Of a DNA stretch of 15,514 bases, positions 5,937 through 13,225 are shown piece by piece. Each line of letters starts with the position of its first letter. The first letter of the stretch is position 1. The DNA lies in assembly GCA_946482545.1 (NCBI GenBank), contig CAMLRX010000119.1, positions 1-15,514 of the forward strand, in the 5' to 3' direction. Below the pieces are notes generated by a model. The model did no database searches, was not told the origin of the DNA, and saw nothing but the letters and a program-made list of their open reading frames with translations. Origin of the DNA: an uncultured Flavihumibacter sp. GTDB lineage: Bacteria > Bacteroidota > Bacteroidia > Chitinophagales > Chitinophagaceae. Position numbers and translations under genes: made by a program.

Positions 5937-8063
5937 TTATTGTTTCATAAAACGCTTTGTGGTTACCATTTGTGTGCCATCGTGTACCACAACCGAGTAG
6001 ATGCCCGGCACCCATGTTTTACAATCAATGAACGAAGTTCCCGCGCTGATCTTTTTCTGCAACAGTGTTCTTCCCTGCGCATCCAGGATGCGGATATCCA
6101 CGGTATTGTTTCCTGAAGCCGGAAGGGTAATCCTGAGCTGGTCGGAAACAGGGTTGGGAGAGAGTTCCAGTTGTACACCCGGTAGCCTGTTCACGCGCAC
6201 TACAGCGCTGTAAGTACTACTACCATCCACATCCACCTGTTTGATGCGGTACCACAAGGTTGTTTCAGGGGCTGTAGCATCGAACCAGTCGTAATGTTGT
6301 GGCCCATTGCTGTTTACCGCGCCGGTTATACGTCCCACCGATTGAAAGCCTCGTGCCTGCTGTGTACTTCTTTCCACTTCAAAATAGGCATTGTCTTTTT
6401 CGGAGGCGGTGGTCCAGTTCAGTTGTACGCCATTGTTTCTGGCATGAGCGGTGAAGTTCAGCCAGTTCACGGGCAGCGTGGAGCTGGTTTCGTTGGAGAA
6501 GAAATGTATTCCGTTGCTGTAAGTAGAAAGCCCCACCACATCGTTCTTTCCATCGCCATCTATATCCTGGATCGCAATTTCGGTAGCATACTGGTTCATG
6601 CCCCCGGAAGGATTCAATGTTATGTACGGGTCGAAACTCAGGCTTCCGGGTGTGGAAGTATTTTTAACCGCGTACATGATGTAGCCGCCATCATTCAGCG
6701 CGATGTCTATTTTGCCGTCGCCATCCAGGTCGCCCATAGCAGCATCCTGTACGTTTCCGGTGTGGGTGGTAATGGTATAATATGGCGCGAAAGCAACGGC
6801 ACCCGATGTGGAGGTATTGCGGAGGATAAATAGTTTCCCGGAGCTGCCGAATGCCAGCACATCTGTTTTCCCATCCCCATCCAGGTCCCCGATATCAAAG
6901 CTGGAAACACCGGATTCGATCGAAAAACTCTGGGCGGCCGCGAAACTCAGCACACCGGGACCAGAAGAAGTATTTCTAAGTACCCGAACCACATCTCCTC
7001 CCCAACCGCGGGTTACGATGTCATTTTTCCCATCTCCGTCCATATCGGATATTTCAATGAATCCTTCTCCCAAACCCAATCCGGGCTCTACCGCGGCGGC
7101 AAAACTAATAGTACCGGGCGTGGACGTATTTCTGAAGATCATACCGCCACCACCACTGGTACTCACCAGGATATCAATTTTTCCATCGTTATCCAGGTCG
7201 CCGAGGCGCACCATTCTGGCCCATCTTCCACTGGTACCATATACAACGGGGGCATCAAAATTGCCGGCAGACAATGATCCCGGCGTTGATGTAATGTTTC
7301 TGAAAACAGATACACGATCAGTATTGGAAGGACGGTAAACACTGGACACAATATCTATTTTCCCGTCTCCATCCACATCGCCGTAATCAATTTCACCTTC
7401 CTGTGCAGCATTGGTTCCGTAGCTGGTCAGTTCAGACAAATACCCCTGAATGCCTCCACCACCAAATCCGGCTTCAAAACTCGACCCTTCTACCGTACTT
7501 CCATTTAAGGTGCCGCTCGAAATGGTTCCGGGTGTAGAAGTATTGTGTTGCACGTAAGTTCCCATTCTCCCGCAGATAAGATCAGGCTTTGCATCCCCAT
7601 CCAGGTCAGCGAATTTCAGGTTCGCCAGGGAGTGAAGATTAAGTCCGTTATAACTTCCATTCTTTACCACATAACTCTGTGAAGCCGTTACGCTCCCAAA
7701 GCTGGCCTCCGCCAATGGAGCTGTTCCCGGAAATGTATATACGAAGCGTACCAGGCTTTGAACGGAAAGTCCTGCGGTGTACACCCGCACCACAGGCCCT
7801 GCGCCCGCCGGCACTGTTACCGTCAGCGATGTAGCTGTAGCGGCCGTAACTGTGGCCTTCACACCACCGAACCAAACTACGTTATCTGCAATGGTGGTGC
7901 TGAAATTGGCACCATCAATGGTAACCGAACTTCCGATAGAAGCGGCCGAAGGCGCAATGCCGGTAATTGAGGGAACAGTCTGGGCTTTAAGTTCAGCCTG
8001 GGAAAAGGCAAGCAATACAAACGTGCATGCACGTACAATCGGTGTAAAAATCCGGTTCTTCAT
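5937..8063 (-). CDS. Secreted IPT/TIG - FG-GAP (VCBS) repeat protein with T9SS type A sorting domain
   Basis: The product has 708 residues. Parts in order: Sec signal peptide (1-28, ending KAQ); an IPT/TIG Ig-like domain (about 31-112); seven FG-GAP/VCBS units with D-x-D-x-D calcium loops at 153-161, 229-237, 289-297, 340-348, 393-401, 445-453 and 500-508, several followed by NTSTPGT; an Fn3-like region (about 531-625); and a C-terminal sorting domain starting at SPNPVSD (635-641) and ending KRFMKQ. The seven units predict a closed seven-bladed beta-propeller. The C-terminus should direct it through the type IX secretion system to the cell surface or medium. The cargo role is probably adhesion or binding; no catalytic site is seen. 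It is a single-gene unit, flanked by a terminator at each end. The start is the only one that gives a signal peptide. Confidence 0.92.
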   Translation of the reverse strand: MKNRIFTPIVRACTFVLLAFSQAELKAQTVPSITGIAPSAASIGSSVTIDGANFSTTIADNVVWFGGVKATVTAATATSLTVTVPAGAGPVVRVYTAGLSVQSLVRFVYTFPGTAPLAEASFGSVTASQSYVVKNGSYNGLNLHSLANLKFADLDGDAKPDLICGRMGTYVQHNTSTPGTISSGTLNGSTVEGSSFEAGFGGGGIQGYLSELTSYGTNAAQEGEIDYGDVDGDGKIDIVSSVYRPSNTDRVSVFRNITSTPGSLSAGNFDAPVVYGTSGRWARMVRLGDLDNDGKIDILVSTSGGGGMIFRNTSTPGTISFAAAVEPGLGLGEGFIEISDMDGDGKNDIVTRGWGGDVVRVLRNTSSGPGVLSFAAAQSFSIESGVSSFDIGDLDGDGKTDVLAFGSSGKLFILRNTSTSGAVAFAPYYTITTHTGNVQDAAMGDLDGDGKIDIALNDGGYIMYAVKNTSTPGSLSFDPYITLNPSGGMNQYATEIAIQDIDGDGKNDVVGLSTYSNGIHFFSNETSSTLPVNWLNFTAHARNNGVQLNWTTASEKDNAYFEVERSTQQARGFQSVGRITGAVNSNGPQHYDWFDATAPETTLWYRIKQVDVDGSSTYSAVVRVNRLPGVQLELSPNPVSDQLRITLPASGNNTVDIRILDAQGRTLLQKKISAGTSFIDCKTWVPGIYSVVVHDGTQMVTTKRFMKQ

Positions 8064-8201
8064 ATCAGGTTATTAGGGGTTTATACTTAGCTTATTGAAC
8101 CGATTCCAATCGTTTAGGGAAACCTCTATACCGATCTGATGGTTCACTGATCGAATTAACGGATAATCCTTTAGAAAAAGTATTTGTTTATACCGGATAC
8201 A

Positions 8202-8233
8202 AAATAAAAAATCCCCTTCCTTACGAAAGGGGA
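8202..8233 (-). terminator. Intrinsic terminator of the SusCD-TlpA cluster
   Basis: TCCCCTT (8212-8218) pairs with AAGGGGA (8227-8233) around an 8-nt loop. On the minus strand the stem is followed by a long T-run with one A (complement of 8202-8211). It lies 38 bp after the stop codon of the single TlpA gene and should end that transcript. Confidence 0.8.
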
Positions 8234-8270
8234 CCTTTTGTCTGTTAAGGTTTATGCTATTACGCGACAA

Positions 8271-9344
8271 TCAGTTCAATACTTCTTCCAACTTCTGGTG
8301 CAATGCCTGTCCGCGAAGATTTCTTGCGATGATCTTTCCCTGCGGGTCCAGCAAGAGCGTACTTGGAATACCCATAATACCGAAATAGGTAGACACTTCA
8401 TTTTTCCATCCTTTCAGGTCGGAGACCTGTGTCCAGGGCATATTGTCTTCTTTGATTGCTTTCAACCATCTTTCTTTGCTGTCGTCCAGAGACACACCGA
8501 GTACGGTGAAGCCTTTTTCTTTGAACTTATCGTAAGCTTTCAGCACATTCGGATTCTCAGCGCGACATGGTCCGCACCAACTGGCCCAGAAATCCACCAG
8601 CACATATTTGCCGCGGAAAGCAGCGAAGTTAACGGGTGCTTCTTCTGTATTGTTCTGCGTAAAATCGGGCATCTTTTCGCCCAGGGAACTGCGTTTCAGT
8701 AACGCGAGCCGTTCGGCAAGGCGCTTTCCTTCTCCGGATGCTTTTAATTTTTCATCCAATACATCATAAGATTTTTTCACTTCATCATAAGTCCCCATCA
8801 TAGCCATATCTGTAGTAAGATTCAGGCTGAACGGACTTTTTGGGTGCCCGGCGATATAGCTTTCACGAATGGCCCTTCTTTTTTCGTCCAGCACTTTGAT
8901 ACCGGCTTCAATTTTTCTTTTTTCCTCTTCCGTAGCCGCGGCACGCAAATCGCGGTACAAGGCGGATGTTTGCTGAGAAACAGCCTGCAAAGAAGCCTGG
9001 TAAGCCATGGCCTCATCGTGGAACTTAGAACCTTTCACCGTCAGTTTGTGCAGAGAATCGGCCTGTCCGGTTACTTTTATGTTGCCGGGTTCCAGGTACA
9101 TTTCCGCATACCTTGTAGGGAACATGATCATTACCTTCTGCGGTTCGGCCAGGGTGGTTTTCCAGGCAAACTTTCCGTTCACTGATTTCACCGTGTCGGT
9201 AACCGAAGTGGTTCCTTTGTAATAAATGAATTGCATGATTCCGTCTTTCAACCCGGTGATATCACCGGTAACGGTTACATTTTGCGCATAGAGCGATGAA
9301 GATGCGAGCACAACGGCAAGCATTGTTTTAATTGGTTTCAGCAT
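8271..9344 (-). CDS. TlpA-family thiol-disulfide oxidoreductase (DUF4369-like + thioredoxin fold)
   Basis: The product has 357 residues: a Sec signal peptide (1-21, SSLYAQ), a DUF4369-like N-terminal domain (about 22-115), a helical linker (about 116-220), and a TlpA/AhpC-TSA thioredoxin domain (about 222-357). The active site is WCGPC (Cys257, Cys260) in the stretch FRGKYVLVDFWASWCGPCR; the cis-proline is Pro327 (GIPST). It should act in the periplasm or at the envelope, reducing or rearranging disulfides in proteins or imported substrates. It begins 6 bp after the stop of the double-TlpA gene, so the two are very likely co-transcribed. Proteins of this form are frequent next to SusC/SusD pairs in Bacteroidota. 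No lipobox is seen. Confidence 0.92.
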   Translation of the reverse strand: MLKPIKTMLAVVLASSSLYAQNVTVTGDITGLKDGIMQFIYYKGTTSVTDTVKSVNGKFAWKTTLAEPQKVMIMFPTRYAEMYLEPGNIKVTGQADSLHKLTVKGSKFHDEAMAYQASLQAVSQQTSALYRDLRAAATEEEKRKIEAGIKVLDEKRRAIRESYIAGHPKSPFSLNLTTDMAMMGTYDEVKKSYDVLDEKLKASGEGKRLAERLALLKRSSLGEKMPDFTQNNTEEAPVNFAAFRGKYVLVDFWASWCGPCRAENPNVLKAYDKFKEKGFTVLGVSLDDSKERWLKAIKEDNMPWTQVSDLKGWKNEVSTYFGIMGIPSTLLLDPQGKIIARNLRGQALHQKLEEVLN

Positions 9345-9350
9345 CCGGAT

Positions 9351-11624
9351 TTATTTAAAGATTTCAGCAAGTTTTTTATCCATCGCTTCGTCGTTCTCTC
9401 CGCCACCGCCATAGCGGCCAACGATTTTACCTTGCGGATCGATGAGAATTTTGGTGGGGAGGGTGTGGATGCCATAGGCTTCGGATTTATCTTCGGAACG
9501 ATCGAAACCGCCGTCGGGTGTTCTTTTCAGCCCGCGGAGCACATGTTTCCACACACCTATGCCATCTTTTTCAACGGCTTTCTTCCAGGCTTCGTGATTG
9601 CTGTCGTCATCTGACACACCAATAATTTCGAAGCCTTTCTTTTTGTATTTACTGTACAACTGCAGCAGGTGCGGATTACCTTTGCGGCAGGGAACACACC
9701 AACTGGCCCAGAAATCGACCAGCACATATTTACCACGGAAATCCGCTAAACTGAGTGGCTTACCTGTGATATCCATTCCGGAGAAGTTCGTAGCCATACT
9801 ACCGGGAGAACCGGAACGCATGTTGGCGATTTCCTTCGCGATCTCTTTACCCTGGGCAGAAGCTTTCATCTCTGGTGTCATCTTAGCGAAGATCGCTTCT
9901 GCTTCCTCTACCTTCATGCTACTGGTATAAAAACGCAGTTGTGATAGCGTGATATAAGAATTCGGATGCGACTGAAAATAGGCCAGGTTGGCCTCACGCA
10001 TCTTCTGATTGTACGGCTGCATGCTGTCGCGAATATGCTCCAGTTTCAACTTCATTTCTTCTAATGCTTCTTCTGAAGCGCCGCCCCTTTTAGCATTGGC
10101 GTATGCCATGCTTCCTGCATTGTAACGTTCGTTCAAAGGCGCAACACCTGCTTTGTAAGCTGCAGTCAGCTTTTCAAAAGCTTCCATTTCCGCCTGCACA
10201 GCACCACCTTTAAGAGAAAGAGACTGTACATTTCCGGCATCACCTTTTAATTCGGAAACACCTGGTTCTACAAAAACAGATTTATATCGGTTGAAATCTG
10301 CCCGAGGCTCGTTTTCACCTTTAAAATAGAAGTAGGCCTGCGTAGGCTGCTGCACCTTTCCAATATAAGCGAAAGCGCCGGAGAACAACTTCACACTGTC
10401 CCTTACAGGCTTTCCGTTCAGGCCTTCATACGAAATATGGAACCAGGTAGTGCCTTTTGCTCCCGTCACGTTTCCTTTGATGATAAAAGTGTTTTTCGCA
10501 AGCGCGGGCGCTCCCAGTAATTCATGCAGTTTTTTATCCAGCGCTTCACCCCGGAGATTTTTTCCCACGATGACGCCGTTCGGATCAATGAGTACATTGG
10601 AAGGAATGGAACGGATATCATACAACCTTCCGGCTGCATTATCCCAATGTTTCAGGTCGGAAACATGGTTCCAGTAGAGTTGGTCGTCGTGAATAGCCTG
10701 CACCCAACTGTCGTGTTTACCGGGCATATCGAAAGAAACGCCCAGCACGGTAAAGTTTTTATCCTTGTATTGCTGGAACGCACTTACCACATGTGGGTTC
10801 TCAATGCGGCAGGGCACGCACCAACTGGCCCAGAAATCGACCAGTACATATTTCCCGCGGAAATCTTTCAGCGACACCAGCTTCCCTGCGGTATCAGTCT
10901 GGGCAAAATCCAGTGCTGTCCGGCCAATGCCCGTGAGTTTATCCGTTTTGATGCTGTGTTCAATTTTTTTCACCACCAGGTTATTCTTTGCCGATGGCTT
11001 CGCCAGTTGAAAAAGGGAATCCATTGTATTCAACGGGATCATACTCCTCAGCGACTGGTATACAGGATACACGATTGCTGTGGAACCGGCATTCTTCGCG
11101 AACCAATTCATATCCAGTTCACGCTGCTCCTGGTTCAGTTGACGGTAACGGGCCATTCCCCTGTTCATGAATGCAGTATCTCCCTTAGACTGGGCATCCA
11201 TCAGTTGCTGCTGCAGTTCATTCAGCCCCTGAACTTTCTCCCTTTTCTGAAACGCGTTGTAATAAGCGGCATCTTTTCCGCCGGACAGCACCGCATCTTT
11301 GAAAGATGCGGTGTTACTTTTGATCTGTACTGTTCCATTTTCGAGGAAAAGCATCATCAGTTTTCCTTCTCCGGAACCAGCACGTAATTTGCCGATGCTG
11401 ATCATATAAAAATCGCCTTCCCCTTCGGGGATATGCATGGCGATATTGAACCCTTTGGCATCGGGCTGAACGGAGTCGCGCACGTTACCGTTCATGCCAT
11501 TGTAATAAATCCACTCGCCAGCAGGAATACCCGGCATGGCGGCTTTTACGAAAACATTGTTTTTCTGTGCCGTGGCCGCAAGGGTTAAACAGGCGGAAAC
11601 CACGAGGCTGAATACTTTTTTCAT
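9351..11624 (-). CDS. Double TlpA protein: two DUF4369-like/thioredoxin modules in one chain
   Basis: From the chosen start the product has 757 residues, about twice the usual TlpA length. Parts: Sec signal peptide (MKKVFSLVVSACLTLAATAQ); module 1 with a DUF4369-like start and helical linker (about 21-233) and a thioredoxin domain (about 234-371, Cys269/Cys272 in WCVPC, cis-Pro341); then module 2 with the same order (about 377-605 and 606-757, Cys643/Cys646 in WCVPC, cis-Pro723). Both CxxC sites are intact, so both modules should be active in the envelope. Module 2 has an insertion-like stretch before its cis-Pro (KRTPDGGFDRSEDKSEAYG). An in-frame ATG 102 bp upstream (11726) would add 34 residues that read through the GACGCAAAG repeats and bury the signal peptide; I reject it. 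It lies downstream of SusD beyond a hairpin and upstream of the single TlpA gene. Confidence 0.9.
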   Translation of the reverse strand: MKKVFSLVVSACLTLAATAQKNNVFVKAAMPGIPAGEWIYYNGMNGNVRDSVQPDAKGFNIAMHIPEGEGDFYMISIGKLRAGSGEGKLMMLFLENGTVQIKSNTASFKDAVLSGGKDAAYYNAFQKREKVQGLNELQQQLMDAQSKGDTAFMNRGMARYRQLNQEQRELDMNWFAKNAGSTAIVYPVYQSLRSMIPLNTMDSLFQLAKPSAKNNLVVKKIEHSIKTDKLTGIGRTALDFAQTDTAGKLVSLKDFRGKYVLVDFWASWCVPCRIENPHVVSAFQQYKDKNFTVLGVSFDMPGKHDSWVQAIHDDQLYWNHVSDLKHWDNAAGRLYDIRSIPSNVLIDPNGVIVGKNLRGEALDKKLHELLGAPALAKNTFIIKGNVTGAKGTTWFHISYEGLNGKPVRDSVKLFSGAFAYIGKVQQPTQAYFYFKGENEPRADFNRYKSVFVEPGVSELKGDAGNVQSLSLKGGAVQAEMEAFEKLTAAYKAGVAPLNERYNAGSMAYANAKRGGASEEALEEMKLKLEHIRDSMQPYNQKMREANLAYFQSHPNSYITLSQLRFYTSSMKVEEAEAIFAKMTPEMKASAQGKEIAKEIANMRSGSPGSMATNFSGMDITGKPLSLADFRGKYVLVDFWASWCVPCRKGNPHLLQLYSKYKKKGFEIIGVSDDDSNHEAWKKAVEKDGIGVWKHVLRGLKRTPDGGFDRSEDKSEAYGIHTLPTKILIDPQGKIVGRYGGGGENDEAMDKKLAEIFK
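11289..11313. repeat. Perfect 12-bp inverted repeat inside the double-TlpA gene
   Basis: CACCGCATCTTT (11289-11300), one base, then AAAGATGCGGTG (11302-11313). As RNA it would form a stable hairpin of about 10 bp with a 5-nt loop. It encodes part of TASFKDAV in the first DUF4369-like region, so it is not an intergenic element. No T-run follows on the minus strand, so it is not a standard terminator. Confidence 0.55.
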
Positions 11625-11638
11625 TTGAGGTATTTTAG

Positions 11639-11690
11639 ATTCACGCAAAGACAATTCACGCAAAGACGCAAGGGAGCAGGGACGCAAAGG
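11639..11690. repeat. GACGCAAAG-type direct repeats upstream of the double-TlpA gene
   Basis: ATTCACGCAAAGACA (11639-11653) and ATTCACGCAAAGACG (11654-11668) are adjacent copies of a 15-bp unit that differ only in the last base. Degenerate copies follow (GACGCAAGG, 11666-11674; GACGCAAAGG, 11681-11690). The block covers the stretch from 15 to about 66 bp before the start codon. Similar CGCAAAGACGCAAAG strings are, to my knowledge, scattered through Bacteroidota genomes; the function is unknown. Confidence 0.6.
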
Positions 11691-11741
11691 CCAGTTCCTA
11701 TGTAAGACCTCTATGTGGGCTTTCACATCCTTTTTTTGCTC

Positions 11742-11778
11742 AAATAAGGGGCCGTTTTTGCTGTACGGCCCCTTATTT
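11742..11778 (-). terminator. 14-bp hairpin terminator or attenuator after SusD
   Basis: AAATAAGGGGCCGT (11742-11755) pairs perfectly with ACGGCCCCTTATTT (11765-11778) around a 9-nt loop. It starts 5 bp after the SusD stop codon. On the minus strand the 3' arm ends in TTATTTG, then GAGCAAAAAAAGG, so the U-tract is short. It may end most SusCD transcripts and allow some readthrough into the TlpA genes. Confidence 0.75.
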
Positions 11779-11783
11779 AATTT

Positions 11784-13208
11784 CTATTGTTTGGGGTAAC
11801 CGGGGTTCTGGTCACCGATATTGGGGTTCAGTTGGAACTCAGTTGCCGGGATGGGCAGAATACGGCGCTCCCTGGTAAGGATCGTGGGCCTTATCTCCAG
11901 CACTTTTTCAAAGGGGAGGCGGAGCAGGGCAAACCATTCTATACCATCTTCCGCGGTCATGTTCCGGGAGAACTCCAGGTAGATCTGGTACAGCACTTCA
12001 TCTTTCGTAACGGCATTATCAACAGCAGAGAAATCCGTTACGCCGGCGTGTCCCATAATTTCTTTCAGTATATTTTTCGCTTCGGTTAAACTTCCATTGG
12101 AGCGGACGATCGCTTCGGCTTTAAGAAGATAAACTTCCGTAAGGCGGAACACATACACATCCTCATATTTCGGGCCGGTAAACTTGTTCATGTAGGAAGA
12201 ATCTCTGATCATGGTGCTCACACCTGCCGGTGTGGTGCGCAGCATCCAGGTACCACGGGGATCATTCGCCAGCAAATCCTTAAACGCCTTGGTAGCGATG
12301 TACACACTGGATTGCACAAATTCATAAGTTGCTTTCTTTCCCACCTGGTTGGTGTAAGGGGTAATTCCGAATATCACTTCCTTACTGGTAAGTCCTTTGG
12401 TTAAGAACAGGTCTTTCAGGTTTGGCTCCAGCGCGTAAGTTGAATTACCAATGAGCGTATTGGCGATAGAGATGAGTTCGGTGTAGTCGGCCTGTTGCCC
12501 GCGGCTGATCAACACACGCAACTTGAGTGCCTGGGCGGCGGCTTTATTGGCATAGTAAACCGGCCTGTTCACGGGACCGTTCGCTATGGCGTAATCAATA
12601 TCCTCCAGGATAAAATCATAGCTTTCTTTCACTGTGCTGCGGGTGGCATTGGAACCGTTGTTGAAGGTGAGTGGTTCTTTCCGCATCATTACGCCATGTT
12701 TGCTGTCTAAGGTGTACCATTCTCCAAAATAAGAGAGCAGGAAAAAATGGGCGTAAGCGCGTAGGAAACGGGCTTCCGCCAGAATCTCCTTCTTACGGCC
12801 ACCTGTAAATGCCGATTCAGGAAGTGCTTCTACGCCGGCGATGGTACCGTTCACTGCATTCAGAATGAAATACGCGTACCCCCAGTCTCCTGTTGAAGCG
12901 GGCGTGTACACATGTGTTTGAAAGCCCACCGGTCCGAAGCCGTACTGCATCCATCCGGCAAGCATTGCGGGTACTACCTCGTGGGTATTCGACCACCTTG
13001 TACTTTGCGCGGACAATGTTAAGCCCGCATTGGCCAGTCTGTAATAGCCGCCGTTGAGTGCAATCTCGGCGCTTTTCTGGTCTACCACCACGGTTGCATC
13101 CACTACAGCCTGGGAAGGCAGGGCGTTGAGTTGCTTTTTGCAGGAACTGAGTGTGCCCAGTGCAAGCGCCCCGACCATTAAATAAGATATGATATATGTT
13201 GATTTCAT
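11784..13208 (-). CDS. SusD/RagB-family nutrient-binding outer-membrane lipoprotein
   Basis: The product has 474 residues. It begins with a lipoprotein signal peptide with the lipobox LSSC (Cys23) followed by KKQLNALPSQ, typical of SusD-family starts. Further marks are the helical TPR-like N-terminal part (SAEIALNGGYYRLAN; GTIAGVEALPESAFT; KKEILAEARFLRAYAHFFLLSYFGEWY) and a C-terminal segment common in the family (DVYVFRLTEVYLLKAEAIVR and RERRILPIPATEFQLNPNIGDQNPGY). It sits as a lid on the SusC barrel at the cell surface and binds the ligand for import. The SusC gene lies 17 bp upstream, in the usual C-D order. The ligand cannot be deduced; no carbohydrate-active or peptidase gene is adjacent in the window. 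Length is near the family norm. Confidence 0.93.
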   Translation of the reverse strand: MKSTYIISYLMVGALALGTLSSCKKQLNALPSQAVVDATVVVDQKSAEIALNGGYYRLANAGLTLSAQSTRWSNTHEVVPAMLAGWMQYGFGPVGFQTHVYTPASTGDWGYAYFILNAVNGTIAGVEALPESAFTGGRKKEILAEARFLRAYAHFFLLSYFGEWYTLDSKHGVMMRKEPLTFNNGSNATRSTVKESYDFILEDIDYAIANGPVNRPVYYANKAAAQALKLRVLISRGQQADYTELISIANTLIGNSTYALEPNLKDLFLTKGLTSKEVIFGITPYTNQVGKKATYEFVQSSVYIATKAFKDLLANDPRGTWMLRTTPAGVSTMIRDSSYMNKFTGPKYEDVYVFRLTEVYLLKAEAIVRSNGSLTEAKNILKEIMGHAGVTDFSAVDNAVTKDEVLYQIYLEFSRNMTAEDGIEWFALLRLPFEKVLEIRPTILTRERRILPIPATEFQLNPNIGDQNPGYPKQ

Positions 13209-13225
13209 TGCAGTTTGTTTTTTGA

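Noticed and set aside
8101..8112. CGATT-N2-AATCG dyad upstream of the FG-GAP gene
   Set aside because: Five-base arms are expected by chance in a region of this size; no second copy is seen nearby.
8175..8203. Possible promoter TTTG-N17-TACTTTTT upstream of the FG-GAP gene
   Set aside because: The spacing is shorter than usual, the -7 box has a mismatch, and the -33 element overlaps the T-run of a terminator. Too weak to list.
10524..11387. A 287-codon plus-strand open frame antisense to the double-TlpA gene
   Set aside because: The opposite strand has an intact two-module TlpA gene; the antisense product shows no domain and a composition typical of shadow frames.
11625..11726. Upstream start for the double-TlpA gene (34 extra residues)
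   Set aside because: It would translate the GACGCAAAG repeats and place extra residues before a clear signal peptide; the ATG at 11624 gives a normal exported protein.
11713..11728. ATGTG-N6-CACAT dyad between SusD and the double-TlpA gene
   Set aside because: The arms are only 5 bp and no regulator or promoter motif is near.
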